A DNA stretch of 64,000 bases from Arsukibacterium sp. UBA3155 (GTDB lineage: Bacteria; Pseudomonadota; Gammaproteobacteria; Enterobacterales; Alteromonadaceae). This document shows, piece by piece, positions 26,698 to 35,782 of this stretch. The notes beneath the pieces are model-generated. The model worked only from the letters and a program-made list of their open reading frames with translations. It did not search any database and had not been told where the DNA came from. Location: assembly GCA_002364615.1 (NCBI GenBank), contig DEYP01000016.1:151639-215638 (forward strand), written 5' to 3'. The translations under genes and the position numbers were made by a program. Every line of letters begins with the position of its first letter. The stretch's first letter is position 1.

Positions 26698-27153
26698 ATG
26701 CGTAACATAACTAAAATACATTTCAGTACTGTCATTAACGCCCCGGTAGAGCTTGTATGGCAGCGAATGTTTGGTGATGCCGGTTTTCGCAACTGGACGT
26801 CGGCTTTTTGCGAAGGCTCTTATTTTGAGGGAAGCTGGCAGCAGGGCGAACCTATCCGGTTCTTATCACCATCGGGCGATGGTATGGTGGCGACTATTGC
26901 TAAGCTTGAACCGCTTAAATCTGTGTCAATTAAACACCTCGGTTTCGTGGTTGCTGGTAAAGATGATTTAAGCAGCGAGCAGGTGATTAGCTGGGCGCCG
27001 GCATTTGAGAATTATTATTTTAAAACGGTCGCTCAGGGCACAGAAGTAAAAATAGAGCAGGAAATTGACCCATCATACCAGCAATTTATGACAGATAAGT
27101 GGCCAGTGGCGCTGCAGAAACTAAAAGCCTTGTGCGAGCAGAACGGAACTTGA
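26698..27153 (+). CDS. SRPBCC-domain (AHSA1-like) protein
   Basis: A 151-residue START-like protein. The N terminus IHFSTVINAPVELVWQRMFG is the typical first strand plus helix of the AHSA1/SRPBCC fold; FRNWTSAFCEGSYFEGSW and LSPSGDGMVATIAKLEPLKSV follow, and the last helix is QQFMTDKWPVALQKLKALCE. Members bind hydrophobic ligands or stimulate Hsp90; the ligand here is unknown. ATG 26698 is preferred (GGTGAG seven bases before); a GTG at 26686 is an alternative start. Confidence 0.8.
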   Translation: MRNITKIHFSTVINAPVELVWQRMFGDAGFRNWTSAFCEGSYFEGSWQQGEPIRFLSPSGDGMVATIAKLEPLKSVSIKHLGFVVAGKDDLSSEQVISWAPAFENYYFKTVAQGTEVKIEQEIDPSYQQFMTDKWPVALQKLKALCEQNGT

Positions 27154-27249
27154 TTACATACCGTAAGTCTGACCAACAGCTTACAAGGCTTGGCGGCCGT
27201 CGGCGGTTAATTAATGTATAGACTGCGGGCCATTAAAACAGAGGATGTT

Positions 27250-27921
27250 ATGAATAAACTTAAGAAGTTTTGGCGCAACAACCGCGGTTTTGTGCTGTTT
27301 ATCGGGTTAATGCTGGTATTTCGCAGTGCGGTTGCCGACTGGAACGATGTGCCTTCAGGTTCAATGCAACCAACCATTGAAATTGGCGACCGTATTTTAG
27401 TGAATAAAATGGCTTACGATCTGCGGGTGCCGTTTAGCACGGTTTCGTTGCTGAAGCTGGCCGATCCGAAGCGCGGCGATATTGTTATTTTTGCCTCTGA
27501 AGCGGCTGACAATCGTTTGGTAAAACGGGTGGTGGGTGTGCCAGGTGATGTAGTGGCAATGCAGCAAAATGTGTTAACCATTAATGGCAAAACGCTGGCA
27601 TACACTGAAGTTGATGAGCCTACCGAGGCGATGGCAACAAATTCCAGTAGTGAAATACTGCTGACCGAGCAGCTCGGCAGTGTGGCCCACCCGGTTAAGT
27701 TGGCACCATTGTCCAGTGCTCTGGCTAATTTTGTCCCAGTACAGGTGCCGGCCGGCCATTATCTGGTGCTGGGTGATAACCGTGATAACAGCGCGGACTC
27801 ACGGGTCATTGGTTTTGTACCACGGCACGAGATTATTGGCAGGGCCGGGAAAGTATTATTTTCGCTGGATTATGACAATTATTATTTACCGCGCAGCGAA
27901 CGCTTCCTGGCCGCTTTGTAG
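27250..27921 (+). CDS. Signal peptidase I
   Basis: A 223-residue type I signal peptidase. A single N-terminal membrane segment (GFVLFIGLMLVFRSAVA) precedes the catalytic serine in VPSGSMQPT (Ser 38) and the general-base lysine in RLVKRVVGVPGD (Lys about 92); the C-terminal box is VLGDNRDNSADSR. It removes signal peptides at the periplasmic face. It has one membrane helix instead of the two of the main LepB and is not next to lepA/rnc, so it is probably a second, accessory peptidase. ATG 27250 follows AGAGGA. Confidence 0.9.
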   Translation: MNKLKKFWRNNRGFVLFIGLMLVFRSAVADWNDVPSGSMQPTIEIGDRILVNKMAYDLRVPFSTVSLLKLADPKRGDIVIFASEAADNRLVKRVVGVPGDVVAMQQNVLTINGKTLAYTEVDEPTEAMATNSSSEILLTEQLGSVAHPVKLAPLSSALANFVPVQVPAGHYLVLGDNRDNSADSRVIGFVPRHEIIGRAGKVLFSLDYDNYYLPRSERFLAAL

Positions 27922-27969
27922 CGGCTCATGCTATTACGGGGTGATTGAAACTATTCAGTATGCGTACCT

Positions 27970-29622
27970 TTAGCTATTGGCTTTGGGCCGGCGGGTACGG
28001 ACCACCAATTGCGGATACTGCTCACATAATAACGTGACATAATGCTTAAATTTATCCTGAATGGATTTCTCAAGCACGCTGGCTTTTAGTAACTTTATCG
28101 CTTGCTTGCAATAACGAAGGTATTTTACCGGCAAGCTATCGCATTTGCTTGCCGTTTGCAGAATATTCATCGCCAGTATGGTGTTAGTCGGCATCAGGTC
28201 AAACGTTTCACAAAACAAGCTGACCGCCTGAATAAAAAAACCATTTTCGTAAGCATCGCCAGCTTCACCACTAATTTGTTTAATGGCTGCTTTTAGCTCC
28301 TCATGCCTGATCTTTTCCATCTTCAGCATAATTTTCTGCGTTTCGGTCAGATAATCATCGTTAATTAAATAACTGGCCAGTTTGTCGATATAAAACTGAC
28401 TGCTATGAATATCGCCCAATTCAAAATAAGCTTTGGCCGCATCCATGCAGCTGTCGATCGTCATTTTTTCTGCTTTATCGGCTACGCCGTTATCAAGCAG
28501 TGGCTGCCTTGCTTCAATAAGTAAGCCTTTCGCTGCCAGAATGCGACTGCGGACAACATTCACCGCTTTATTCCAGCCGTTATCTATTGACCGTTTTGCC
28601 ACACTATCGACCAGCTGACTGGCATTTTGCAAAATAATCGTTCGCTCCAGAGGGTTCTTGCTGTAAGCGACATCAATTAAGCTTCGGGCATGGTTTAAAT
28701 AGTTTTCGGGGCTTTCGTCAACGGAATAGCGAGCCGTGGCGACCAGTTTGCCATTAATTCGCGCTGCGGCCTCTTTATCGCCAATAATGACGTTCAGGTT
28801 GCTAAGTGTGCGTTGGCGATCAATATTTTGTGGTGATAACAACACCGCTTGATATAAGGTTTGCTGCGCACTGTCGTAGCGGCCATATTTCACCATCAGA
28901 TGCGACAGCCAATCCAGTGCTTCCACTTTAGTAATGTCAAACTGAGTTAAATCGGCTAACTGTAGTTCAGTATCATCCCAGCGCTCCAGATAAAAAGCAG
29001 CAATAGCCGCGCCCAGTCTGGCCCAGGGTAATGCTTTCTGGGTTAATACTTGCTTATAAAACTGTTCTGCCTGCTGATATTTTCCGGCTTTTAGTAATAA
29101 TTCACCTTTAATTCGCATGGCCTGAAAAGCAAATTCGGATTTGTTTCTGGCTACGCTGTCGCATTCTTTAATGGCGTCGCTGAAGTTATGTTCAAACAGA
29201 TTTAAATGGACTTTTCTTAAGGCAATTTTCTGTCTGACCGCCCGAATAATCCGCTCGTTTAATATTGGAAAGGTGAACGGTTTTAAAATGTAGTCATCAG
29301 GTTGCAGTTCTATGACACCATGTACCAACTGGCGCTGGCTTTCAGCACTGATAATAATAAAACAGCACAGCGGTGGCATCAGTGCTTGTTGTTTGAGTAT
29401 CTCGAACAATTGATAACCGTCTTTACCCTCTCCAAGATTGAAGTCGCACAGAATAAAGTCAAATGGAATATTTTGGCAACGGCTTATAGCATCGTTGGCG
29501 TCCCGGCTTAGGTGAATCGACTCAAACCCTATTGTTTGCAGCATGGCTTTGACCGATGCACGCACTGGTGAGCTGTCTTCAACAACAAGAACCTGTTTAC
29601 AACGAAAAAAACTGGCATCCAT
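27970..29622 (-). CDS. Response regulator with receiver domain and long TPR-like tail
   Basis: A 550-residue protein. Residues ~8-130 are a CheY-like receiver: acidic pair Glu15-Asp16, phospho-acceptor Asp60 in LCDFNLGEGKDGY, and Lys114 in YILKPF. The remaining ~420 residues are helical repeats of TPR type (KSEFAFQAMRIKGELLLKAG, KYQQAEQFYKQVL, YGRYDSAQQTLYQAVLLSPQ). There is no DNA-binding or enzymatic output domain, so the output is probably protein-protein. No histidine kinase is adjacent. Similar receiver-TPR proteins occur in Shewanella and Vibrio relatives. Confidence 0.85.
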   Translation of the reverse strand: MDASFFRCKQVLVVEDSSPVRASVKAMLQTIGFESIHLSRDANDAISRCQNIPFDFILCDFNLGEGKDGYQLFEILKQQALMPPLCCFIIISAESQRQLVHGVIELQPDDYILKPFTFPILNERIIRAVRQKIALRKVHLNLFEHNFSDAIKECDSVARNKSEFAFQAMRIKGELLLKAGKYQQAEQFYKQVLTQKALPWARLGAAIAAFYLERWDDTELQLADLTQFDITKVEALDWLSHLMVKYGRYDSAQQTLYQAVLLSPQNIDRQRTLSNLNVIIGDKEAAARINGKLVATARYSVDESPENYLNHARSLIDVAYSKNPLERTIILQNASQLVDSVAKRSIDNGWNKAVNVVRSRILAAKGLLIEARQPLLDNGVADKAEKMTIDSCMDAAKAYFELGDIHSSQFYIDKLASYLINDDYLTETQKIMLKMEKIRHEELKAAIKQISGEAGDAYENGFFIQAVSLFCETFDLMPTNTILAMNILQTASKCDSLPVKYLRYCKQAIKLLKASVLEKSIQDKFKHYVTLLCEQYPQLVVRTRRPKANS

Positions 29623-29725
29623 GGCAGTACCTAAAGGCGATAAGCGTTATCGCAACGGCCGAATAAAACATTCCCGATAGTAGCTTTTTTTTAACCTGTA
29701 GGTAAAGTAATGAATGCTCACCGTC

Positions 29726-29753
29726 TTGACATGCTACTTGCCATTTTTATTGG
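29726..29753 (+). promoter_or_regulatory. Predicted sigma-70 promoter of the DUF6482 gene
   Basis: TTGACA at 29726-29731 and TATTGG at 29748-29753 with a 16-base spacer, about 90 bases before the ATG at 29841. The -35 is perfect and the -10 weak. Confidence 0.4.
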
Positions 29754-29840
29754 TTGAAAATTAATCTATAACGGAATGCGTCGCGTAACAGATTAAGGTC
29801 TAAACACAGGACATAAATAATAACTAATTGGAGCCTTGTT

Positions 29841-30152
29841 ATGCATTATCATCGTGTTGCTCATTTGAACCGGCAGGAAGTGCGGATTGATGAACTAAAA
29901 ATCCATTCCCTTGAAATGGGTATTTATCTGGTTGAAGTCGATTTCGACAGCCGTAAAGGCTTCATTGTTGATAACAATAACCGCCCCCAGCAATTCCACA
30001 GCGTGGAAGAAGTGAAACTGGCGTTTAACGAGTGTGTCGTGCGTGAGGCATTTCTGGTTCACCAGTCAGCTTATGATGAAATGTGCGGCGGGCCGGAGAC
30101 AGTAGACAACACCCTTAGCGTAGCGGTCCACTTTAGCCGTACCGTAAGTTAG
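29841..30152 (+). CDS. DUF6482 family protein
   Basis: A 103-residue acidic protein. IDELKIHSLEMGIYLVEVDF, then a FHSVEEVKLAF helix, and the C-terminal AYDEMCGGPE, match my recollection of DUF6482 proteins (which end in a 'HDEMCG' segment). Function is unknown. TTGGAGCC lies before the ATG. The gene is monocistronic, with a good -35 upstream. Confidence 0.65.
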   Translation: MHYHRVAHLNRQEVRIDELKIHSLEMGIYLVEVDFDSRKGFIVDNNNRPQQFHSVEEVKLAFNECVVREAFLVHQSAYDEMCGGPETVDNTLSVAVHFSRTVS

Positions 30153-30188
30153 CCAAGTTATCAGACGGTAATGAACTGGCGGGTAACT

Positions 30189-31355
30189 TTAGTTACCCGG
30201 CGTCAGATGCGGCCATAAATGCTGCCACATCTGTTGATTACGCTGTTTTAATTGTGCTGCGCTATCGGCCAGCTGCGGCAGAATGTCAGTTTTACTGGCC
30301 AGCAGCAAATCAATAGTCAGGCATAAGCTGCCCGCTGTAAGATCTTGTACACAATAATCAGCCATACCGAAATCACTCATCATGGCATGGTACTTATGGC
30401 TCCAGCTGGTAGCAATACAGGGCACGCCCTGGCTTAACGCATTTACCGCGCCATGAAAGCGCGAGCTGATCACCAGCTCAGCGCCACCGATAAAAGCTTT
30501 GACTGCTAGCGGGTCTTCAATCTGGACCAGACCACAGGGTGATAATTTGGCAATTTCAGCGCATAGCTCAGCATCTTCACGCCCCTCATGATTAACCAGT
30601 ACCACCTGGTATCCCAACACCGTAAGTTTATCTGCCGCAGCGGCAAAAGCGCCGACGTAGCTTGCCCGCATGGCTTCTGCATCAGCATGATTATACTTTG
30701 ACACAACTTTGGAGTTTGGTATCAGTGCAACGTAAGGCTTACTGACCTCAGGTAACTCATGATTAGCCAGCGGAGTTAGCCCCACGGTAAAATCCGGAGT
30801 TAAAATTACACTGTCAGGTAGCGGGTTTACGCAACTTTGTAAGTGAGCCAGAGACACGGGGTCACGTACAAAAATAAGCCTGGCATGGTGAATAATGTCT
30901 CGCATCGCTGCTTTGCTCTGCTCACTGGCAAAAGGACCGAATGCTTGCGGCATAAAAACGAAAGGCTTGCCGGCATGATGAAAACGCTTCACTTCTTTGG
31001 CAGTATTTTGCAAAAACTGCAATGGCCACTGATCACCATAAGCAAAGCCGCTGGCTTCCAGTACGATATCGATGTCGCGTTCGGTTACCATGCCGTAGCG
31101 TTTAAACAGCCGTTGCAGGGCAGCCGGCAGTTTGGCTATCACACCTGTTAAATCCAGTCCTTTACGCCGGAATGCCAGTTTTTGCCAGGCGCCAAGCCGG
31201 GCCCGCTCCGGGTAAGGTAAGTTCGGCCCCGGAGAGAGCACTAACTGATAATCTGGCAGGCCTTTTAAACCGTCCAGACAAGCCAGTAACATCAGATAGG
31301 CGCCTTTATTGCGAAACTGGACACCTTTAATTTCAACCAGCAGCGGCTTGTTCAT
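30189..31355 (-). CDS. Polysaccharide pyruvyl transferase family protein
   Basis: A 388-residue protein. The N terminus LLVEIKGVQFRNKGAYLMLLA matches the start of the polysaccharide pyruvyl transferase family (GNxGA region), and SSRFHGAVNALSQGVPCIATSWSHK is its conserved C-terminal segment. Members add pyruvate ketals to surface sugars from phosphoenolpyruvate. ATG 31355 (MNKPLLVEIKG) with AAGGG upstream is preferred; a longer in-frame extension lies inside the flippase gene. It is the last gene of the wecA-like - flippase - pyruvyl transferase operon. Confidence 0.85.
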   Translation of the reverse strand: MNKPLLVEIKGVQFRNKGAYLMLLACLDGLKGLPDYQLVLSPGPNLPYPERARLGAWQKLAFRRKGLDLTGVIAKLPAALQRLFKRYGMVTERDIDIVLEASGFAYGDQWPLQFLQNTAKEVKRFHHAGKPFVFMPQAFGPFASEQSKAAMRDIIHHARLIFVRDPVSLAHLQSCVNPLPDSVILTPDFTVGLTPLANHELPEVSKPYVALIPNSKVVSKYNHADAEAMRASYVGAFAAAADKLTVLGYQVVLVNHEGREDAELCAEIAKLSPCGLVQIEDPLAVKAFIGGAELVISSRFHGAVNALSQGVPCIATSWSHKYHAMMSDFGMADYCVQDLTAGSLCLTIDLLLASKTDILPQLADSAAQLKQRNQQMWQHLWPHLTPGN

Positions 31356-31366
31356 ATAAAACCCTT

Positions 31367-32680
31367 TTAACGTTGACCAGCATGACGTGCGGTTATTAGC
31401 TGCCAGAGCTGTGCACGGGTACTGGCGAAGAAGAATAAGAAAAAAAATGAGGCAAAAGCATAGGAAATTAAAGTAGCCCAGGCGGCACCTACAATACCCA
31501 TGGTTGGAATTAACCACAGGTTAAGCCCAATATTGAGTAGTGCGCCAATGCTATGGCTTGCCAGTGATAGGGGTTCCTGTTCGGTTATAATTAAATGCTG
31601 GCTAATCAGGTAGCGCACAAAAATAAAGCATCCGGCCCAGATATGGATACGCAGCACTTCAATGGCCGCGGTAAACCCCTCACCAAATAATAGTGTTATT
31701 AACCACGGGGCTGCCAGTGTCATGGCCAGAGCGATACAAAATGCGGCACTGAAGAACAGCAAACCAAACCGGCGTAATTTTAAATAGTACACGGTTAAAC
31801 CATGGTGATAGCTTTTTAACATGTCCGGATAATAGCGGGTGGCTAAAGTTGCCGGAAAGACATACCAAAGTTCTGATAAACGACTGGCGGCTGCGTATAT
31901 ACCGGCCTGCTCGCTACCCGCCATCGCGCCGAGCATAACAATATCAATTTTAAGATATACCACAGCAACAATACCCGACACCCACAGCCAGCTGGAGCGC
32001 TTTAATAGTGGTTTAATTTGCTCAGCGTCGAACCAGCGTGGGTGATAAGCGGGCCAGGGGGCTTCACCGGGTATAAAAGGTTGTTGTTTGTAGCGGTATA
32101 ACAAATATTGCCCGACGCCTACCAGCATAAACTCGATGCCGGTGATCAGGATCAAACTGGCAATGCCAAAGCCGCTATACAGCAATGCCAGTTTTGCGAT
32201 AAAGCTGACAAGTGTAATAACGGTTTTGGTGTAGGCGGTGCTTCGAAACGTACCTTGATAATTCAGGTAAAACTCAAATAACAATAAGCCAAAAAAGCTT
32301 TGCAGTAAAAACAATACCGGTATAGCAATGCCCTTATTACCACTGAGCATATCCGGATACAGTAAATAAAAACCCAGCAGCATCAGGCTGCCACCAAGTA
32401 ACCCCAGGGCTAGACGAACCGTTACTGCACTGTACAGCAGGGTCATTGCTTGCTGACTACTTTGCTGCTGCACGATGCGCCGCACTACATTATTGTTAAG
32501 CCCCATGCTGGTTAGCGGCACCAGAAAGGTGCTCCACGCCATCACAATAGAGAAAATACCTAACTCACTGGCTCCCAGTACCCGGGCAACAAAAATGGTT
32601 AATACCGCTGCAGCGACTAATTTAACCAGACGGTCTCCTAACATCGCTGTTGCTCTGGCAACTAAGATTTTTTTTAGCAT
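31367..32680 (-). CDS. Polysaccharide flippase (Wzx/MATE-like)
   Basis: A 437-residue multi-pass protein with about 12-14 hydrophobic segments. The N terminus (MLKKILVARATAMLGDRLVK then LVAAAVLTIFVARVLGASEL) resembles oligosaccharide flippases of the MVF/PST group, as do GMAGSEQAGIYAAASRLSELW and ASRLS. It should move the undecaprenyl-linked repeat across the inner membrane. The stop lies 12 bases before the pyruvyl transferase ATG and the gene follows the WecA-type gene by 36 bases. Confidence 0.87.
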   Translation of the reverse strand: MLKKILVARATAMLGDRLVKLVAAAVLTIFVARVLGASELGIFSIVMAWSTFLVPLTSMGLNNNVVRRIVQQQSSQQAMTLLYSAVTVRLALGLLGGSLMLLGFYLLYPDMLSGNKGIAIPVLFLLQSFFGLLLFEFYLNYQGTFRSTAYTKTVITLVSFIAKLALLYSGFGIASLILITGIEFMLVGVGQYLLYRYKQQPFIPGEAPWPAYHPRWFDAEQIKPLLKRSSWLWVSGIVAVVYLKIDIVMLGAMAGSEQAGIYAAASRLSELWYVFPATLATRYYPDMLKSYHHGLTVYYLKLRRFGLLFFSAAFCIALAMTLAAPWLITLLFGEGFTAAIEVLRIHIWAGCFIFVRYLISQHLIITEQEPLSLASHSIGALLNIGLNLWLIPTMGIVGAAWATLISYAFASFFFLFFFASTRAQLWQLITARHAGQR

Positions 32681-32716
32681 AGTAGGCTCATATAAAACGA
32701 TTATTGAAAATCAAGA

Positions 32717-33781
32717 CTAGCGTCGATTGGCTAAGCTGTGGCGAATGGCTGAGATAATGCGCCAGATATTTTGCATCAGGCCGATATACAAGGCAAACAC
32801 CAGGAAAAACAGGGCTAACATTGCCGGTTCGGGTACCAGCAAATATTCACCAATAATACCGATGCAGGCAAACACCCAGGCCAGCGCCGTGATCAGAATG
32901 AGTGACTCGCGGGAGTTCAATCCAAGTCGCAACGAGATATGATGCAGATGCTCACGGTCAGCCAGAAATGGCGACTGACCTTTTAGTATCCGGCGTAGCA
33001 TTATTGCCACCATATCCATTAGGGGTATGGCAATCAACCACAAGGCAGTCACGGGCCGGAAGCTGGCGGTTTCGCTTTGGGTGCTTATCAGCAACAACCA
33101 AATTACCGACAAACCGATTAACATGCTGCCGGCATCGCCCATAAATATTTTTTTCTGCTTAACCCAGCCCAAATTAAACGCCAGGTAAGGGAGTAATGCA
33201 GCAATAAATACCAGCGGCAACAGCGCTTGGCTGGCCTGGCCCCACAACAACATGAATACGGCAACACTACTAAAACTTACCATGCTGAGCAGTCCGGCTA
33301 AACCGTCTATGCCGTCGGTCATGTTAAAGGCATTAATTGCCGCAATTACCGCAATTAAGGTTACAGGAATACCCAGCACGCCTAACCCGACGTCACCTAA
33401 GCCAAAAAGATTACCTAAATTACTAATATGCAGTTCCAGGCTGTATATCATTGCCAGGCCAACAGCAAGTTGCACGACAAGACGCAATTTAACACTTAAA
33501 TCCAAAGCATCATCAAATACGCCAAGGATAACAATAACCGCCGAGCACGCCAGATAGTAGCCAAGCATCGGGTCTGTAGAAAGCTGACTACTCAAAACCA
33601 GCAATAGGGTGATATAAATTGCCAGGCCACCAATTAACGGCACTGCGCCGCTATGCTGTTTACGGCCATGTGGGATGTCCAGCAAACCCACTTTCCCCGC
33701 CAGCGGTCGTAATGAAATGATTGCCAGCAGACTGGTTATCATCGCCAGGATTAAAATTAACGTTAATTCAGCTATCGGCAT
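32717..33781 (-). CDS. Undecaprenyl-phosphate sugar-1-phosphate transferase (WecA-type)
   Basis: A 354-residue polytopic transferase of the MraY/WecA superfamily. GLLDIPHGRKQHSGAVPLIGG, the aspartates in GVFDDALDL, and NAFNMTDGIDGLAG with AGDAGSMLIGLSV (FMGDAGSM) are the catalytic regions; HLHH in ADREHLHHISLRLG is the usual cytoplasmic histidine motif. It attaches the first sugar phosphate (typically GlcNAc-1-P) to undecaprenyl phosphate and so initiates the polymer made by this locus. It is first gene of the minus-strand unit, divergent from the glycosyltransferase gene. Confidence 0.92.
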   Translation of the reverse strand: MPIAELTLILILAMITSLLAIISLRPLAGKVGLLDIPHGRKQHSGAVPLIGGLAIYITLLLVLSSQLSTDPMLGYYLACSAVIVILGVFDDALDLSVKLRLVVQLAVGLAMIYSLELHISNLGNLFGLGDVGLGVLGIPVTLIAVIAAINAFNMTDGIDGLAGLLSMVSFSSVAVFMLLWGQASQALLPLVFIAALLPYLAFNLGWVKQKKIFMGDAGSMLIGLSVIWLLLISTQSETASFRPVTALWLIAIPLMDMVAIMLRRILKGQSPFLADREHLHHISLRLGLNSRESLILITALAWVFACIGIIGEYLLVPEPAMLALFFLVFALYIGLMQNIWRIISAIRHSLANRR

Positions 33782-33936
33782 TTTTGTTCCGCATTGACGT
33801 TATTCAGCCTGTCGTCAGCTGAAATCGGTTTATAATCTGTGTTAAGTACATACAAAACTGGTTTGTTTAAGCTAATTAGCTATAAACTAAGTACTTTTAA
33901 TGGCCTTGTGCCTATTGTAGTCAGGAATAGCGGCTT

Positions 33937-35013
33937 TTGGACAGTAAAACGTTACGTAACGAACCCAGCGTATTAATTATTACCAATATGGGCCCGAAAC
34001 CGTCAGCACCATTTCAGGGCCAGTTTGTAACTGCGCAAGTTAATGGCCTGGCTGCAATTAACCCTGGTTATCATTTTATGCGCTGGCATGCTGACTCAAT
34101 GCTGAACCGGTTACTGAAATATCCGGTATTTTTATTAGATTTTATCTGGCGGTTTATTCTTAGCCGGCGCACCTACTCGGTTGTTCATGTTCATTTTTTC
34201 TATCCGACGATTTGGCTGGCGCTGTTATACCGGTTATTGCGAAACCCCAGGGCAAAAATTATCGTGACCTGCCATGGTAGCGATATCTATAAATATCAGC
34301 CACCAGGACCCTGGTATCGCTGGTGTGCTGATAAAGTGCAGCACTGGATTTTCACCAGTGACGCGCTGAAAAGTCGGTTTAGCTTACCGTGTTCGCCCAA
34401 TTCGGTACTATCTGCCGGTATCGCAGATAGTTTTGCAGAGCAAACACCGCTTGAACTGGCTAGCAAGCCTATAGACTTACTGTATGTCGGCAGCCTTGAT
34501 TTTAACAAAGGTATCGATCGTTTAATCGGGTTATTACCGGGATTAACTAATAAGAAAATTGTTATTGCCGGAACTGGCCCCTGGTTGTCTAAACTACAGC
34601 AAGCTGCTGCGGTATTTCCTAACGTCAGCATACTGGGGCCGCAAACGGCCAGTGAACTGGCGGGTTTATACCGGCAAGCCCGCTGTTTTATCAGTACCTC
34701 GCGCCATGAGTCATTTGGACTGGTTATGGCAGAAGCGATGGCTTGCCATACCCCGGTAGTTGCCACCTATACTGATGGTGCTGCGGCCCAGATCCAACAT
34801 GGCGTAAATGGTTATCTGGTCGCACAGCATAGTGAAAGCGATAGCCAAAATGAGCAGCGGGTAGTGGCGGGTTTATTAGCGGCACTGGAGCAACTGTGGC
34901 AATTACCTGCTTCGGACTATCAGCAAATGCAGCTTGAGGCCAGAGCGTGGGCAGAGCAGTGTTTAGTCAGTGATGTGGTTTCAAAATTAATTTGTCTTTA
35001 TCGGAAAGTGTGA
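33937..35013 (+). CDS. Glycosyltransferase family 4 protein
   Basis: A 358-residue GT-B glycosyltransferase. PSVLIITNMGPKPSAPFQGQ begins the N-terminal domain; IIVTCHGSDIYKYQ is the acceptor-side loop; the donor-binding C domain has LLYVGSLDFNKGIDRLIG and the ExE element STSRHESFGLVMAEAMACHTPVV. It starts with TTG at 33937, supported by AGGA ten bases upstream. It leads the plus-strand half of the polysaccharide locus; 3 bases separate it from the TagA-like gene. Confidence 0.88.
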   Translation: MDSKTLRNEPSVLIITNMGPKPSAPFQGQFVTAQVNGLAAINPGYHFMRWHADSMLNRLLKYPVFLLDFIWRFILSRRTYSVVHVHFFYPTIWLALLYRLLRNPRAKIIVTCHGSDIYKYQPPGPWYRWCADKVQHWIFTSDALKSRFSLPCSPNSVLSAGIADSFAEQTPLELASKPIDLLYVGSLDFNKGIDRLIGLLPGLTNKKIVIAGTGPWLSKLQQAAAVFPNVSILGPQTASELAGLYRQARCFISTSRHESFGLVMAEAMACHTPVVATYTDGAAAQIQHGVNGYLVAQHSESDSQNEQRVVAGLLAALEQLWQLPASDYQQMQLEARAWAEQCLVSDVVSKLICLYRKV

Positions 35014-35016
35014 ACT

Positions 35017-35769
35017 ATGTCAGATATGATGCAAACAGCACAGCAAACAGCGATGCCAGAGCAGGTAAAGATTGGCGTTATTGATGTGGCAGCTTTTAAA
35101 GATATGACCGCGCTGCTGGAGTATATTGTGCCCGCCAACGGACCTGTTTTTGCAGGCTCTGCCATTGCAGTAAATCCGGAAAAGGTACTCACTGCCAGTC
35201 ACAACACGTCACTTCGTCAGGTGATTGAGGCAGCAGATATCCGCTATGCCGACGGTATTGGCGTAGTCAAAGCCATGCGCCGTCGTCTGAAGCGTCATGT
35301 AGCGCGGATACCAGGCTGTGAACTGTGGCAAGCGCTGATGTTACGTGCGGCGAAATATCAGGTGCCGGTATTTATTGTTGGCGCAAAACCACAGGTTTTA
35401 GCCCAGACCCATGACAAACTTATTGCCGGGGGCACGTTAGTGGTGGGGGCTGTTGATGGGTATTTTAAAGATGAAGCTGCCCTTATTGCCCAGATTAAAC
35501 AGTGTGATCCGCGTATCATTACTGTTGCCATGGGATCACCAAGGCAAGAACTGCTAATCCAGCGGCTGCAGCAAGCACATCCTGATTGTTTTTATATGGG
35601 GGTGGGTGGCACCTATGATGTGTATACCGGCAACGTAAAACGGGCGCCGGCACTGTGGTGTAAACTGAACCTGGAATGGGCTTATCGGCTGGTATTGCAA
35701 CCGAGTAGAATAGGCCGCCAGCTCGGCTTAATGCGCTATCTGTGGTGGTATTGGACAGGCAAGGTGTAA
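35017..35769 (+). CDS. WecG/TagA/CpsF-family glycosyltransferase
   Basis: A 250-residue GT26 enzyme. IRYADGIGVVKAMRRR carries the catalytic aspartate, followed by RIPGCELWQALMLRA, VFIVGAKPQVL, and VAMGSPRQELLI; the terminal basic/amphipathic helix (LQPSRIGRQLGLMRY) is membrane-associated. Members add ManNAc or a ManNAc uronate to undecaprenyl-PP-GlcNAc as the second step after WecA-type initiation, which fits the WecA-type gene in the divergent unit. Confidence 0.92.
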   Translation: MSDMMQTAQQTAMPEQVKIGVIDVAAFKDMTALLEYIVPANGPVFAGSAIAVNPEKVLTASHNTSLRQVIEAADIRYADGIGVVKAMRRRLKRHVARIPGCELWQALMLRAAKYQVPVFIVGAKPQVLAQTHDKLIAGGTLVVGAVDGYFKDEAALIAQIKQCDPRIITVAMGSPRQELLIQRLQQAHPDCFYMGVGGTYDVYTGNVKRAPALWCKLNLEWAYRLVLQPSRIGRQLGLMRYLWWYWTGKV

Positions 35770-35782
35770 CAGGATGACAAAC

